NCBI GenBank assembly: GCA_002424635.1
Contig: DIKT01000095.1
Location: 11,070-40,286, forward strand
Length of the DNA stretch: 29,217 bases
Direction: 5' to 3'
From: Desulfobulbaceae bacterium UBA5611
GTDB lineage: Bacteria > Desulfobacterota > Desulfobulbia > Desulfobulbales > Desulfocapsaceae
Each line of letters opens with the position of its first letter. Within the stretch, counting starts at the first letter, position 1. The notes below the pieces were generated by a model that saw only the letters and a program-made list of their open reading frames with translations, was not told the origin of the DNA and searched no databases. This document shows, in pieces, positions 15,559-22,037 of this stretch. The translations under genes were made by a program, and so were the position numbers.

Positions 15559-17199
15559 ATGGCAACAACAACCAAGAAAAAAATAGTGCAATGGGATCCT
15601 GCCCATGTCAAGGCGGAGTTGCTGGCTAAGTACCCGTCGAAGGTGGCCCGCAAGCGCTCCAAACAGATCATGATCAATGAGGCCCAGGGCAACGAAACGC
15701 CCGAGATTACGGCCAATGTGCGCACCACCCCCGGCATTATCACCATGCGCGGCTGTACCTATGCCGGATGCAAGGGTGTTATCATGGGCCCGACCAGGGA
15801 TATCGTCAATCTGGTGCATGGACCCATCGGCTGCAGCTTTTACGCCTGGCTGACCCGCAGAAATCAGACGGATGCCGGGCCGGCTGGCGAGAACTATATG
15901 AATTACTGCTTCAGTACCGACATGCAGGATTCGGATATCATCTTTGGCGGCGAGAAGAAGTTGGCCCAGGCCATCCAGGAGGCCTATGACCTCTTTCATC
16001 CCCGCTCCATCGCCGTTTTTGCCACCTGTCCGGTCGGTCTGATCGGTGACGATATCCATACCGTGACCAAAAGGATGAAGGAAAAATTCGGCGACTGTAA
16101 TGTCTATGCCTTTTCCTGCGAAGGGTACAAGGGTGTTTCCCAGTCGGCCGGCCACCATATTGCCAACAACCAGGTCTTCAAGCATATTGTCGGCGAAAAT
16201 GATGAGGAGAAACCGGGAAAATACAAGATCAACCTGCTGGGTGAGTATAACATCGGCGGTGACGGCTTTGAGATCGACCGCATCTTCAAAAAATGCGGGA
16301 TCACCAATATCGCCACCTTTTCCGGTAACTCCACCTATGATCAGTTCGCCTCGGCCCATAAGGCCGACCTGAATGCCGTCATGTGCCATCGCTCGATCAA
16401 CTATGTGGCTGACATGCTGGAGACCAAGTACGGCATCCCCTGGATCAAGGTGAACTTTATCGGGGCCGATGCCACGGCCAAGTCGTTGCGCAAGATTGCC
16501 CAGTACTTTGGCGATCAGGAATTCATTGATCGGGTGGAAGCGGTGATTGCTGAAGAGATGCCGAAGGTGCTGGCGGCCCGTACAGATGTCCTGCCGAGAA
16601 CCAGCGGCAAGACGGCGATGATGTTTGTCGGCGGCTCCCGGGCCCATCATTACAAGGAGCTGTTTAACGAGATGGGGATGAGGGTCATCTCCGCCGGATA
16701 TGAGTTTGGTCATCGTGATGATTATGAAGGACGTCATGTCATTCCTGATCTCAAGGTGGATGCCGACAGCCGGAACATCGAAGAACTGGAGGTCGTGGCC
16801 GATGCAACCCGTTTTAACCCACGCAAAAGTGCCGAAGAGATCAAGGCGCTGGAAGACGCCGGTTATAAATTCAAACATTATGACGGGTTGGCCCCTGATA
16901 TGGAAAACGGCACCCTGATCATTGATGACCTGAACCAGTACGAGGCGGAAAAGCTGGTGGAACTGATGAAGCCGGATATCTTCTGCGCCGGTGTCAAGGA
17001 AAAATATTCCATCCAGAAGCTGGGCGTGCCCATGAAGCAGCTGCACAGCTATGATTCAGGCGGGCCGTATGCCGGGTTTGAGGGCGCGATCAACTTTTAT
17101 CAGGAAATCGATCGCCTGGTGAACAGCAAGGTCTGGAGCTATATGAAGGCCCCCTGGCAGGATAATCCCCAATTATCTGCTACTTATGGCTGGGAATGA
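15559..17199 (+). CDS. nifD: Nitrogenase MoFe protein alpha chain NifD
   Basis: The predicted 546-residue protein carries the expected metal ligands. P-cluster cysteines are Cys66 (RGCTYAGC), Cys92 (HGPIGCSFY) and Cys157 (FATCPVG). FeMo-cofactor ligands are Cys276 (AVMCHRSINY) and His496 (KQLHSYDSGGP). The catalytic-pocket block EGYKGVSQSAGHHIAN is intact. The distance between the two cofactor ligands is ~53 residues longer than in Azotobacter (residues 275 and 442). This reflects the insertion (roughly the VIPDLKVDADSRNIEELEVV region) typical of Clostridium-like and other anaerobe (group II/III) NifD. Both cofactor ligands and the neighbouring mod genes support a Mo enzyme. AAGGAG precedes the start. 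Confidence 0.98.
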   Translation: MATTTKKKIVQWDPAHVKAELLAKYPSKVARKRSKQIMINEAQGNETPEITANVRTTPGIITMRGCTYAGCKGVIMGPTRDIVNLVHGPIGCSFYAWLTRRNQTDAGPAGENYMNYCFSTDMQDSDIIFGGEKKLAQAIQEAYDLFHPRSIAVFATCPVGLIGDDIHTVTKRMKEKFGDCNVYAFSCEGYKGVSQSAGHHIANNQVFKHIVGENDEEKPGKYKINLLGEYNIGGDGFEIDRIFKKCGITNIATFSGNSTYDQFASAHKADLNAVMCHRSINYVADMLETKYGIPWIKVNFIGADATAKSLRKIAQYFGDQEFIDRVEAVIAEEMPKVLAARTDVLPRTSGKTAMMFVGGSRAHHYKELFNEMGMRVISAGYEFGHRDDYEGRHVIPDLKVDADSRNIEELEVVADATRFNPRKSAEEIKALEDAGYKFKHYDGLAPDMENGTLIIDDLNQYEAEKLVELMKPDIFCAGVKEKYSIQKLGVPMKQLHSYDSGGPYAGFEGAINFYQEIDRLVNSKVWSYMKAPWQDNPQLSATYGWE

Positions 17200-17220
17200 T
17201 GCAAACAGGTGGATAGTCAG

Positions 17221-17265
17221 TAGGTTTTTAGTCTGTTAGCTAAAAGACTACAGACTAAAAACCTA
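17221..17265 (+). other. 16-bp perfect hairpin between nifD and nifK
   Basis: TAGGTTTTTAGTCTGT (17221-17236) and ACAGACTAAAAACCTA (17250-17265) are fully complementary across a 13-base loop. It lies 22 bp after nifD and 35 bp before nifK. No T run follows, so read-through into nifK is expected. It probably acts on the mRNA. Confidence 0.8.
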
Positions 17266-17300
17266 AATACCTGTAATTCACTCAATTTTTGAGGTAAATC

Positions 17301-18674
17301 ATGCTATTACGACACACACCCAAAGAAATAACCGAGCGCAGCGCCTTGATGATCAATCCGGCCAAGACCTGCCAGCCTATCGGTGCCATGTATGCGGCGC
17401 TGGGCATCCATGGTTGCCTGCCGCATAGTCACGGCTCGCAGGGTTGTTGCGCCTATCATCGGAGCACTTTGACCAGGCATTACAAGGAGCCGGTCTCTGC
17501 GGCCACCAGTTCCTTTACGGAAGGATCGTCGGTCTTTGGCGGTCAGGCCAATATGCTGCAGGCCATCGAAAATATTTTTGCCGTTTATAATCCCGTGATT
17601 ATTGCCGCCCATACCACCTGCCTGTCTGAAACCATTGGTGATGATCTGAAACAGATCAGGAAAAAGGCGATCACCGAGGGCAAAATTCCCGAGGGCAAGT
17701 ATATGATCAGCGCCTCCACCCCCAGTTATGTGGGCTCGCATGTCACCGGCTTTTCGACCATGGTTAAATCCATGGCCGGCCTGGCTGAGACCACCGGCAA
17801 GAAGAACGGTAAGGTCAACATTATCCCTGGTTGGGTGGAACCGTCCGATATGGAGGAGATCAAACGGCTGACCACGATGATCGGGGTGAAGACCATCATG
17901 TTTCCTGATACCTCCGGGGTCCTGAATGGTCCCCTGTCCGGGGAGTATAAGATGTTCCCGGATGGCGGTACTACGGTGGCCGAACTCAAGTCAGCAGGCG
18001 ATTCCATCGGCACCCTGGCTCTGGGGGAATGGTGTTCAGCGGCCGCGGCCCGTGAATTGGACAGCCAGAACAAGGTGCCCTGTCAGGTCCTGGATATGCC
18101 GTTTGGTCTGAAGGCCACCGACCGCTTTATTGACGCCCTGCGTACTATCGCCGGTGTTACTGTGCCGGATGAGCTGTCTCTGGAACGGGGGCAGCTGGTG
18201 GATATGATTTCTGATATGCATCAATATCTATATCATAAAAAGGTGGCGCTGGTGGGTGATCCTGATCAGCTCATTGCCATGACCGAGTTTCTGGTCTCCA
18301 TGGACATGTGTCCGATTCATATTATTACCGGCACGCCCGGCAAGGAATTTGAGCGGCGGATCATGGAAATTACCAAGGACATGCCTTTTGCGGTCAATGT
18401 CCGGGCCAAGGGCGACATGTTCCTGCTGCATCAGTGGATCAAGAATGAGCCGGTGGATCTATTGATCGGCAATACTTACTGCAAATATATCGCCCGGGAT
18501 GAGGATATCCCGCTGGTGCGCTGGGGTTTTCCTATTCTTGACCGCCAGGGTCATCAATATTTTCCCACGGTCGGCTATAAGGGGGCTTTACGGCTGCTGG
18601 AAAAAATCTTGGGGGTGTTGCAGGATCGTAAGGATCGGGATGATGCGGAATCAAATTTTGAGCTGGTTCTGTAA
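17301..18674 (+). CDS. nifK: Nitrogenase MoFe protein beta chain NifK
   Basis: The 457-residue protein is the short form of NifK, lacking the ~50-residue N-terminal extension of the Azotobacter enzyme, as in other anaerobe nitrogenases. P-cluster cysteines are Cys24 (NPAKTCQPIGAMYA), Cys49 (HGSQGCCAYHRS) and Cys107 (AAHTTCLSETIGDD). The C-terminal half contains VALVGDPDQLIAMTEFL and IGNTYCKYIARDEDIPLVR. Together with NifD it forms the alpha2-beta2 dinitrogenase. A second NifDK-like pair (NifEN), needed to mature the cofactor, does not follow; the next gene is a NifB-like protein. Confidence 0.98.
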   Translation: MLLRHTPKEITERSALMINPAKTCQPIGAMYAALGIHGCLPHSHGSQGCCAYHRSTLTRHYKEPVSAATSSFTEGSSVFGGQANMLQAIENIFAVYNPVIIAAHTTCLSETIGDDLKQIRKKAITEGKIPEGKYMISASTPSYVGSHVTGFSTMVKSMAGLAETTGKKNGKVNIIPGWVEPSDMEEIKRLTTMIGVKTIMFPDTSGVLNGPLSGEYKMFPDGGTTVAELKSAGDSIGTLALGEWCSAAAARELDSQNKVPCQVLDMPFGLKATDRFIDALRTIAGVTVPDELSLERGQLVDMISDMHQYLYHKKVALVGDPDQLIAMTEFLVSMDMCPIHIITGTPGKEFERRIMEITKDMPFAVNVRAKGDMFLLHQWIKNEPVDLLIGNTYCKYIARDEDIPLVRWGFPILDRQGHQYFPTVGYKGALRLLEKILGVLQDRKDRDDAESNFELVL

Positions 18675-18692
18675 CAATCAACGACCAAAAAA

Positions 18693-18721
18693 GAACCACA
18701 GATGGACGCCATCTGTGGTTC
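18693..18721 (+). other. 13-bp perfect hairpin between nifK and the NifB-like gene
   Basis: GAACCACAGATGG and CCATCTGTGGTTC form a perfect 13-bp stem with a 3-base loop, flanked on both sides by A-rich hexamers. On the plus strand no T tract follows. In the minus orientation it would look like a terminator, but no minus gene lies here. Confidence 0.8.
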
Positions 18722-18741
18722 AAAAAAGAGGATTTCGGACT

Positions 18742-19911
18742 ATGACACATCATACCGGCACAACCTGTTCCTGTTCTGCAACTGAGCCTCACTCGCCGCA
18801 CGGACGATGGGTGGAGCTGCCGGTTGCCCCGCGCGCCAACAGCCGGATTCGTTTTGCCGCCACCGGTGAAACCATGCAGGCCCTGAATCCTGAGCAGGCC
18901 ATGACCCTGCTTGCCGAGATGCTGACCAAAGGTGAGCGGGTGGATGGCGTCACTATTGCCGGTCCGGGTGATGCCCTGGCTGACAGCGGCCCGACCTTTG
19001 CGACCTTTGAGTTGGTGCGCGGACGGTATCCCGATATGGCTTTGGGGGTTACCACTCTGGGACTGGTGGGCGCGCTGGCGGCCCGGCAGCTGGTCGAGGC
19101 CGGGGTCAGTCAGGTAACCATGCTGGTGGATGGTGTGGATCTGGAGATCATGCGCAAGCTCTATGCCTGGATTCGTCCGGGCTCGCGCACCGTTCCCCTG
19201 ATTGAGGCCACAACCATGCTGCTGGCAGAGCAATTGGCAAGTGGTAAGGCCTTTGTCGAGGCTGGACTCCGCGTGGATATCCAAACCACCATCTATCCCG
19301 GATACAATGACGGCCATGCCATCGACATTGCCCGCGCCATGGCGGAACTGGGGGCGCAGAGTATCTCCATTGTGCCCTATGAACCGGTGGCGGGGGAAGA
19401 GGCCCTGTTGGAGCGGCCAAGCTGTAAGGCGATGACCGCCATTCGTGAACAGGTGGCGCAGTATCTGCCCCTGGTCCTGGTTCCCGAGAAGATCAGGGCG
19501 GAGCATGATGGGTGCGGCTGCCATTCTGCGGCGAGTCTGTTGCCAAAACCCAGCGTTGAACGGCCCAATGTGGCAGTGGTCAGTCATGGCGGCATGGAGG
19601 TGGATCTCCACCTCGGTCATGCTGCAACTGCCTTGATTTATGGCCCACGGGCGGATGGCCTGACCTGTCTGCTGGGAATCAGGGAATTGCCTGAGCCGGG
19701 AGCGGGGACTGCCCGCTGGGAGCGTCTGGCCGATACCATCAAGGATTGTTTTGCGTTGCTGGCCGCCAGCGCCGGTGAGAGCCCCCGCAAGGTGCTGGCA
19801 GAGCGGGGAATCACGGTCCTGGTTACCGATGACGAGATTGAAGGAACGGTCGATGTCCTCTTTGGTGGCGGCAAGAAGGGGAAACAGTGCCGGAAGGAAA
19901 AGGCGGTTTGA
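18742..19911 (+). CDS. NifB-like protein lacking the radical-SAM cysteine motif, with a C-terminal NifX-like domain
   Basis: This 389-residue protein aligns by eye with NifB along its length. It has GRWVELPVAPRAN (residues 21-33), LNPEQAMTLL, the AGPGD motif (73-77), YPGYNDGHAIDIARAMAELGA and VPYEPVAGEEALLE. NifB has the CNIQCNYCNRKYDC stretch binding the SAM [4Fe-4S] cluster right after LPVAP; this protein reads RANSRIRFAATGETM, without any cysteine and about ten residues shorter. The later CARCRADA motif is also changed (HDGCGCHSAA). From ~275 on, a complete NifX/dinitrogenase-cofactor-binding domain follows (VAVVSHGGMEVDLHLGHA, ITVLVTDDEIEGTV). Classical NifB chemistry looks impossible. 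A cofactor carrier or scaffold role is my inference. ATG 18742 has AGAGGA upstream. Confidence 0.8.
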   Translation: MTHHTGTTCSCSATEPHSPHGRWVELPVAPRANSRIRFAATGETMQALNPEQAMTLLAEMLTKGERVDGVTIAGPGDALADSGPTFATFELVRGRYPDMALGVTTLGLVGALAARQLVEAGVSQVTMLVDGVDLEIMRKLYAWIRPGSRTVPLIEATTMLLAEQLASGKAFVEAGLRVDIQTTIYPGYNDGHAIDIARAMAELGAQSISIVPYEPVAGEEALLERPSCKAMTAIREQVAQYLPLVLVPEKIRAEHDGCGCHSAASLLPKPSVERPNVAVVSHGGMEVDLHLGHAATALIYGPRADGLTCLLGIRELPEPGAGTARWERLADTIKDCFALLAASAGESPRKVLAERGITVLVTDDEIEGTVDVLFGGGKKGKQCRKEKAV

Positions 19912-19975
19912 AGTGGCGTGGTAGGCGGCGTCGTTCCCATCAACAACACATATGATGAATGAAAAGGAGAATAAC

Positions 19976-20281
19976 ATGGCAATTCCAGAACGACAAATCC
20001 TTGTCTGTCAGAGTTTTCGGGTAGCGGGCGACAAAAAAGGCATCTGTCACAAGCAGACCGACGGTTTCCTGCAATATCTTGAGGAAGAAATCCTCGACCG
20101 CGGCCTCGACTGTCTGGTCACTGCCACAACCTGCCTCAAGCAGTGTGAGTCTGGCCCAATCATGGTGGTGCATCCTGAAAACTGGTGGTTCAAAGGGGTG
20201 AACAGCACGGATGCCATCGACGCCATTCTGGATGGCATTGAGGATGGCGAACCGGCGGCGGAGTACCTGATCGCCTCATAG
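19976..20281 (+). CDS. Thioredoxin-like [2Fe-2S] ferredoxin, nif-associated
   Basis: About 101 residues if started at ATG 19976, which is preceded by AAAAGGAGAATAAC; the ATG pair at 19952/19955 upstream overlaps that ribosome site and is less likely. Cysteines fit the thioredoxin-fold [2Fe-2S] family: one in LVCQSFRV, one about a dozen residues later in KKGICHK, and a pair ~30 residues on in TTCLKQCESGP. The MVVHPENWWFKGV block is also typical. Related small ferredoxins occur in nif regions of clostridia and proteobacteria. A role in electron supply to or protection of nitrogenase is likely but not shown here. It lies 64 bp behind the NifB-like gene. Confidence 0.9.
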   Translation: MAIPERQILVCQSFRVAGDKKGICHKQTDGFLQYLEEEILDRGLDCLVTATTCLKQCESGPIMVVHPENWWFKGVNSTDAIDAILDGIEDGEPAAEYLIAS

Positions 20282-20338
20282 GATTGAGGTTCTCCATGTT
20301 GTGCGCGATGTGCGGCGCCAGATGGCGGGGATATTTAG

Positions 20339-20429
20339 GAGCAGTTACGAAATAACATGGCCATTTATATCTATTTCGTTACGGCTCTTTATGCCGCTCC
20401 GGGCCTGAGATGGCCATGTTATTTTTTTA
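20339..20429 (+). terminator. Two mutually exclusive hairpins; one is terminator-like (element C)
   Basis: AATAACATGGCCAT (20351-20364) pairs perfectly with ATGGCCATGTTATT (20410-20423), directly followed by more T, which suits an intrinsic terminator with a long loop. The left arm overlaps a competing stem in which GAGCAGTTACGAAAT (20339-20353) pairs with ATTTCGTTACGGCTC (20373-20387) with two mismatches. The element also contains the dispersed 20-bp motif at 20379-20398. Confidence 0.6.
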
Positions 20430-20544
20430 CAGCGGCTTATACCCTGAGCAAGGCCGAAGAGTTGTGAGCGCTCCAGGGTTTTCCATTGCAACAGCCCGCT
20501 GAAAACGAGTGTTGGTACTTTCAGTCCGTTATTCTCACCAGTTT

Positions 20545-20606
20545 AGGGGCCGTTAAGAAATAACTTGTACTTTTTATCCATTTCTTTACGGCTCCTTATG
20601 CCGTTC
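20545..20606 (+). repeat. Second copy of the structured repeat (element D)
   Basis: This stretch resembles 20337-20402 throughout. GCCGTTAAGAAAT (20549-20561) pairs with ATTTCTTTACGGC (20580-20592) with one mismatch, followed by TTACGGCTCCTTATGCCGTT (20586-20605). That 20-mer differs from the element C motif at two positions and, after reverse complementing, from each copy in the nifH-nifI1 spacer at two positions. The rest of the gap 20430-20544 shows nothing I can support. Confidence 0.65.
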
Positions 20607-20633
20607 ATGAACCTAACCCCGATGAACGGGATA

Positions 20634-20691
20634 AGTGCCTTTCGCAGATTATTTTCTTGCAAAAAAACAAGAAAATAATCTGTAAGGCACT
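20634..20691 (+). other. 58-nt long hairpin just upstream of the HEPN-like gene
   Basis: AGTGCCTT, a short interruption, and CAGATTATTTTCTTG pair with CAAGAAAATAATCTG and AAGGCACT around the loop CAAAAAAA. The inner stem is 15 bp without mismatch and the outer 8 bp. It ends 45 bp before the ATG at 20737. It could control entry into the HEPN-GNAT pair or process the transcript. Confidence 0.8.
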
Positions 20692-20736
20692 AAAATGTCC
20701 AATTTATTTTGTACGACGGCTCAAGAGGAATATTCC

Positions 20737-21216
20737 ATGAAACCGACTCCGACTCCTGCTTTTTCTCTATCCGACCTCAAGAAGGCCCTGCCCATTCAGG
20801 GCTGGGAGGATTTCTGGGCTGAGGGCAAGGCCTTCCTCAAGACGGCGTCTGCCGCTTTTGGTGGACATAAAAAGGCCTTTACCACTGTGATCCTGTACAA
20901 TATCATTGCCATGGCCATCGAGAAATTTGTGATGGCCACCCTGATGTTCCGGGGAAAATTACCGTATAATCACACCATGAAAGATCTGGTCGAGGCCATG
21001 GATGAGGTCTTTCCCGGCGCCATGACCGGTATCCGGGAAGGTCTGTTGAATCTGGATCAGTACCAGGAGATCTGTGATGTGGACACCTTCAATATCACCG
21101 GGCCGGCCATGGCGGAAATTCCTGTTATGCTCGATCTGGCCGGCAGGTTGCAGGATCTGGTGGAACAACAGCTTGGAGTTGGGGAAAATGAAGATACGCA
21201 CTGCTCAATCTGCTGA
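20737..21216 (+). CDS. HEPN-like helical protein
   Basis: The predicted protein has 159 residues from ATG 20737, chosen because AGAGGAA lies 7 bases upstream; the in-frame ATG 20695 sits at the edge of the long hairpin and lacks such a site. It looks all-helical. The central part (YNIIAMAIEKFVMATLMFRGKLP, then YNHTMKDLVEAM) resembles a HEPN domain, including an R-x6-H arrangement (RGKLPYNH). In toxins of this fold R-x4-6-H marks the RNase site, but here the match may be incidental. The C-terminus ends in THCSIC. Function is unknown. It overlaps the next gene by 29 bp and follows the nif ferredoxin after a structured spacer. Confidence 0.65.
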   Translation: MKPTPTPAFSLSDLKKALPIQGWEDFWAEGKAFLKTASAAFGGHKKAFTTVILYNIIAMAIEKFVMATLMFRGKLPYNHTMKDLVEAMDEVFPGAMTGIREGLLNLDQYQEICDVDTFNITGPAMAEIPVMLDLAGRLQDLVEQQLGVGENEDTHCSIC

Positions 21217-21631
21217 CCTGGACAGCCTGGTCTCTCTGTTGAGTGTCCTTTTTGCGATTGAAGATGATTTCTCCTTTGATGAGGCCAGGCAGCGGCAGGG
21301 GCTTAGCCTGATGCTTGCAAATGAACTTGGGTGTGTGCTGGTGGCCGAAGCTGAGGGTCAGGTCGTGGGCATGTGTACCGGGCAGTTGCTAGTCTCTACG
21401 GCTGAGGGCGGTCTGACTCTATTGGTGGAAGATGTAGTGGTCGATGCACAGTGGCGCGGGCGCGGCGTTGGTCGCCTGCTGGTCGAGGCGGTCAGTGACT
21501 GGGCGAGGGCCAACCGGGTGTCACGCCTGCAGCTTCTGGCTGACAGGAACAATGCCCCGGCTCTTGACTTCTATCGGAGCCTGGGCTGGCAGACTACGGA
21601 ACTCATCTGTCTGCGGACCTTTTTACCGTAA
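21188..21631 (+). CDS. GNAT-family N-acetyltransferase
   Basis: The 147-residue product starts at ATG 21188 inside the end of the HEPN-like gene, with GGAG and GGGGAAA upstream. It has GNAT layout: an N-terminal MKIRTAQSADLDSLVSLL, the beta4 LVEDVVVDAQWRGRGVGRLL with the acetyl-CoA pyrophosphate loop (Q/R-x-x-G-x-G, here RGRGVG), and a C-terminal NNAPALDFYRSLGW. It transfers an acyl group from CoA to an amine; the substrate is unknown. The overlap implies coupled translation with the HEPN-like gene. Homologous proteins include both metabolic enzymes and aminoacyl-tRNA-modifying toxins, and the sequence does not decide. Confidence 0.85.
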   Translation: MKIRTAQSADLDSLVSLLSVLFAIEDDFSFDEARQRQGLSLMLANELGCVLVAEAEGQVVGMCTGQLLVSTAEGGLTLLVEDVVVDAQWRGRGVGRLLVEAVSDWARANRVSRLQLLADRNNAPALDFYRSLGWQTTELICLRTFLP

Positions 21632-21646
21632 GGAGAAGATGTCTTA

Positions 21647-21763
21647 ATGCCGGTATATGGCACCTGGCAAGGCAAACCGGCCGCAATGCGGTGGTTTTCC
21701 ATGCTCGATCTTGTTGATGAGGTGGCGTGGAATGTCGATGCTGGTGCCTGGTTTTGGGTTTAA
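21647..21763 (+). CDS. Possible tryptophan-rich micro-ORF (38 aa)
   Basis: Fifteen bases after the GNAT stop, AAGGAGAAG is followed first by a two-codon ORF (ATG TCT TAA) and then, overlapping its stop as TAATG, by a 38-codon frame beginning MPVYGTWQGKPAAMRW and ending in AWFWV. It has five Trp and no charge cluster. No family is recognised. The ribosome site favours translation, but at this length chance cannot be excluded. Confidence 0.3.
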   Translation: MPVYGTWQGKPAAMRWFSMLDLVDEVAWNVDAGAWFWV

Positions 21764-22037
21764 TGGGTCTGTTGCGAAGTAAACGCTGCTTGTAAAAAAA
21801 GGAAACGCTCACCGCAGGCGGCAATATGTAATTGTACAATTTTGTTACTTCTATGCCTCTTGTAATGCAAAAATGTAATTTCTGCCGATATTAAGTTTTT
21901 GTTAGAATTTATTAATTTCAGTAATTTATAGTAATAAAATTATTTTTTTAGGTTATTGGCATGGAATTTGGAACTACAGTAAACAAAAGATGGGCCTAGG
22001 CCTTTATAGTTCACGTTTATAGAAAAGGAGAGAGAAA
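21764..22037 (+). promoter_or_regulatory. AT-rich leader of the porin gene
   Basis: This stretch is far richer in A/T than its surroundings, with the palindromes AATTGTACAATT (around 21830) and GGCCTAGGCC (around 21993). It ends in AAAAGGAGAGAGAAA, the ribosome site of the porin. It probably contains the porin promoter. A TTGGCATGGAATTTGGA stretch has sigma-54-like spacing but lacks GC at -12, so I do not call a sigma factor. Nothing coding is seen. Confidence 0.4.

Noticed and set aside
15378..15746. A 122-codon minus-strand frame over the nifI2-nifD spacer
   Set aside because: Two thirds of it lie antisense to nifD and the rest covers low-complexity spacer; no family match is apparent.
15538..17046. 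A 502-codon open frame antisense to nifD
   Set aside because: nifD on the plus strand is unambiguous. The antisense frame is a by-product of its codon usage.
18532..19977. A 481-codon open frame antisense to the NifB-like gene
   Set aside because: The plus-strand gene has clear NifB/NifX motifs and a ribosome site; the antisense frame has neither.
20284..20736. The structured spacer as a possible CRISPR array
   Set aside because: Only two diverged repeats of ~65 bp about 208 bp apart, palindromic and without regular spacers; no cas gene nearby.
21944..21975. A sigma-54-like sequence (TTGGCATGGAATTTGGA) before the porin gene
   Set aside because: The spacing is right but the -12 GC is missing, and no activator site was found, so it is mentioned only as part of the leader.
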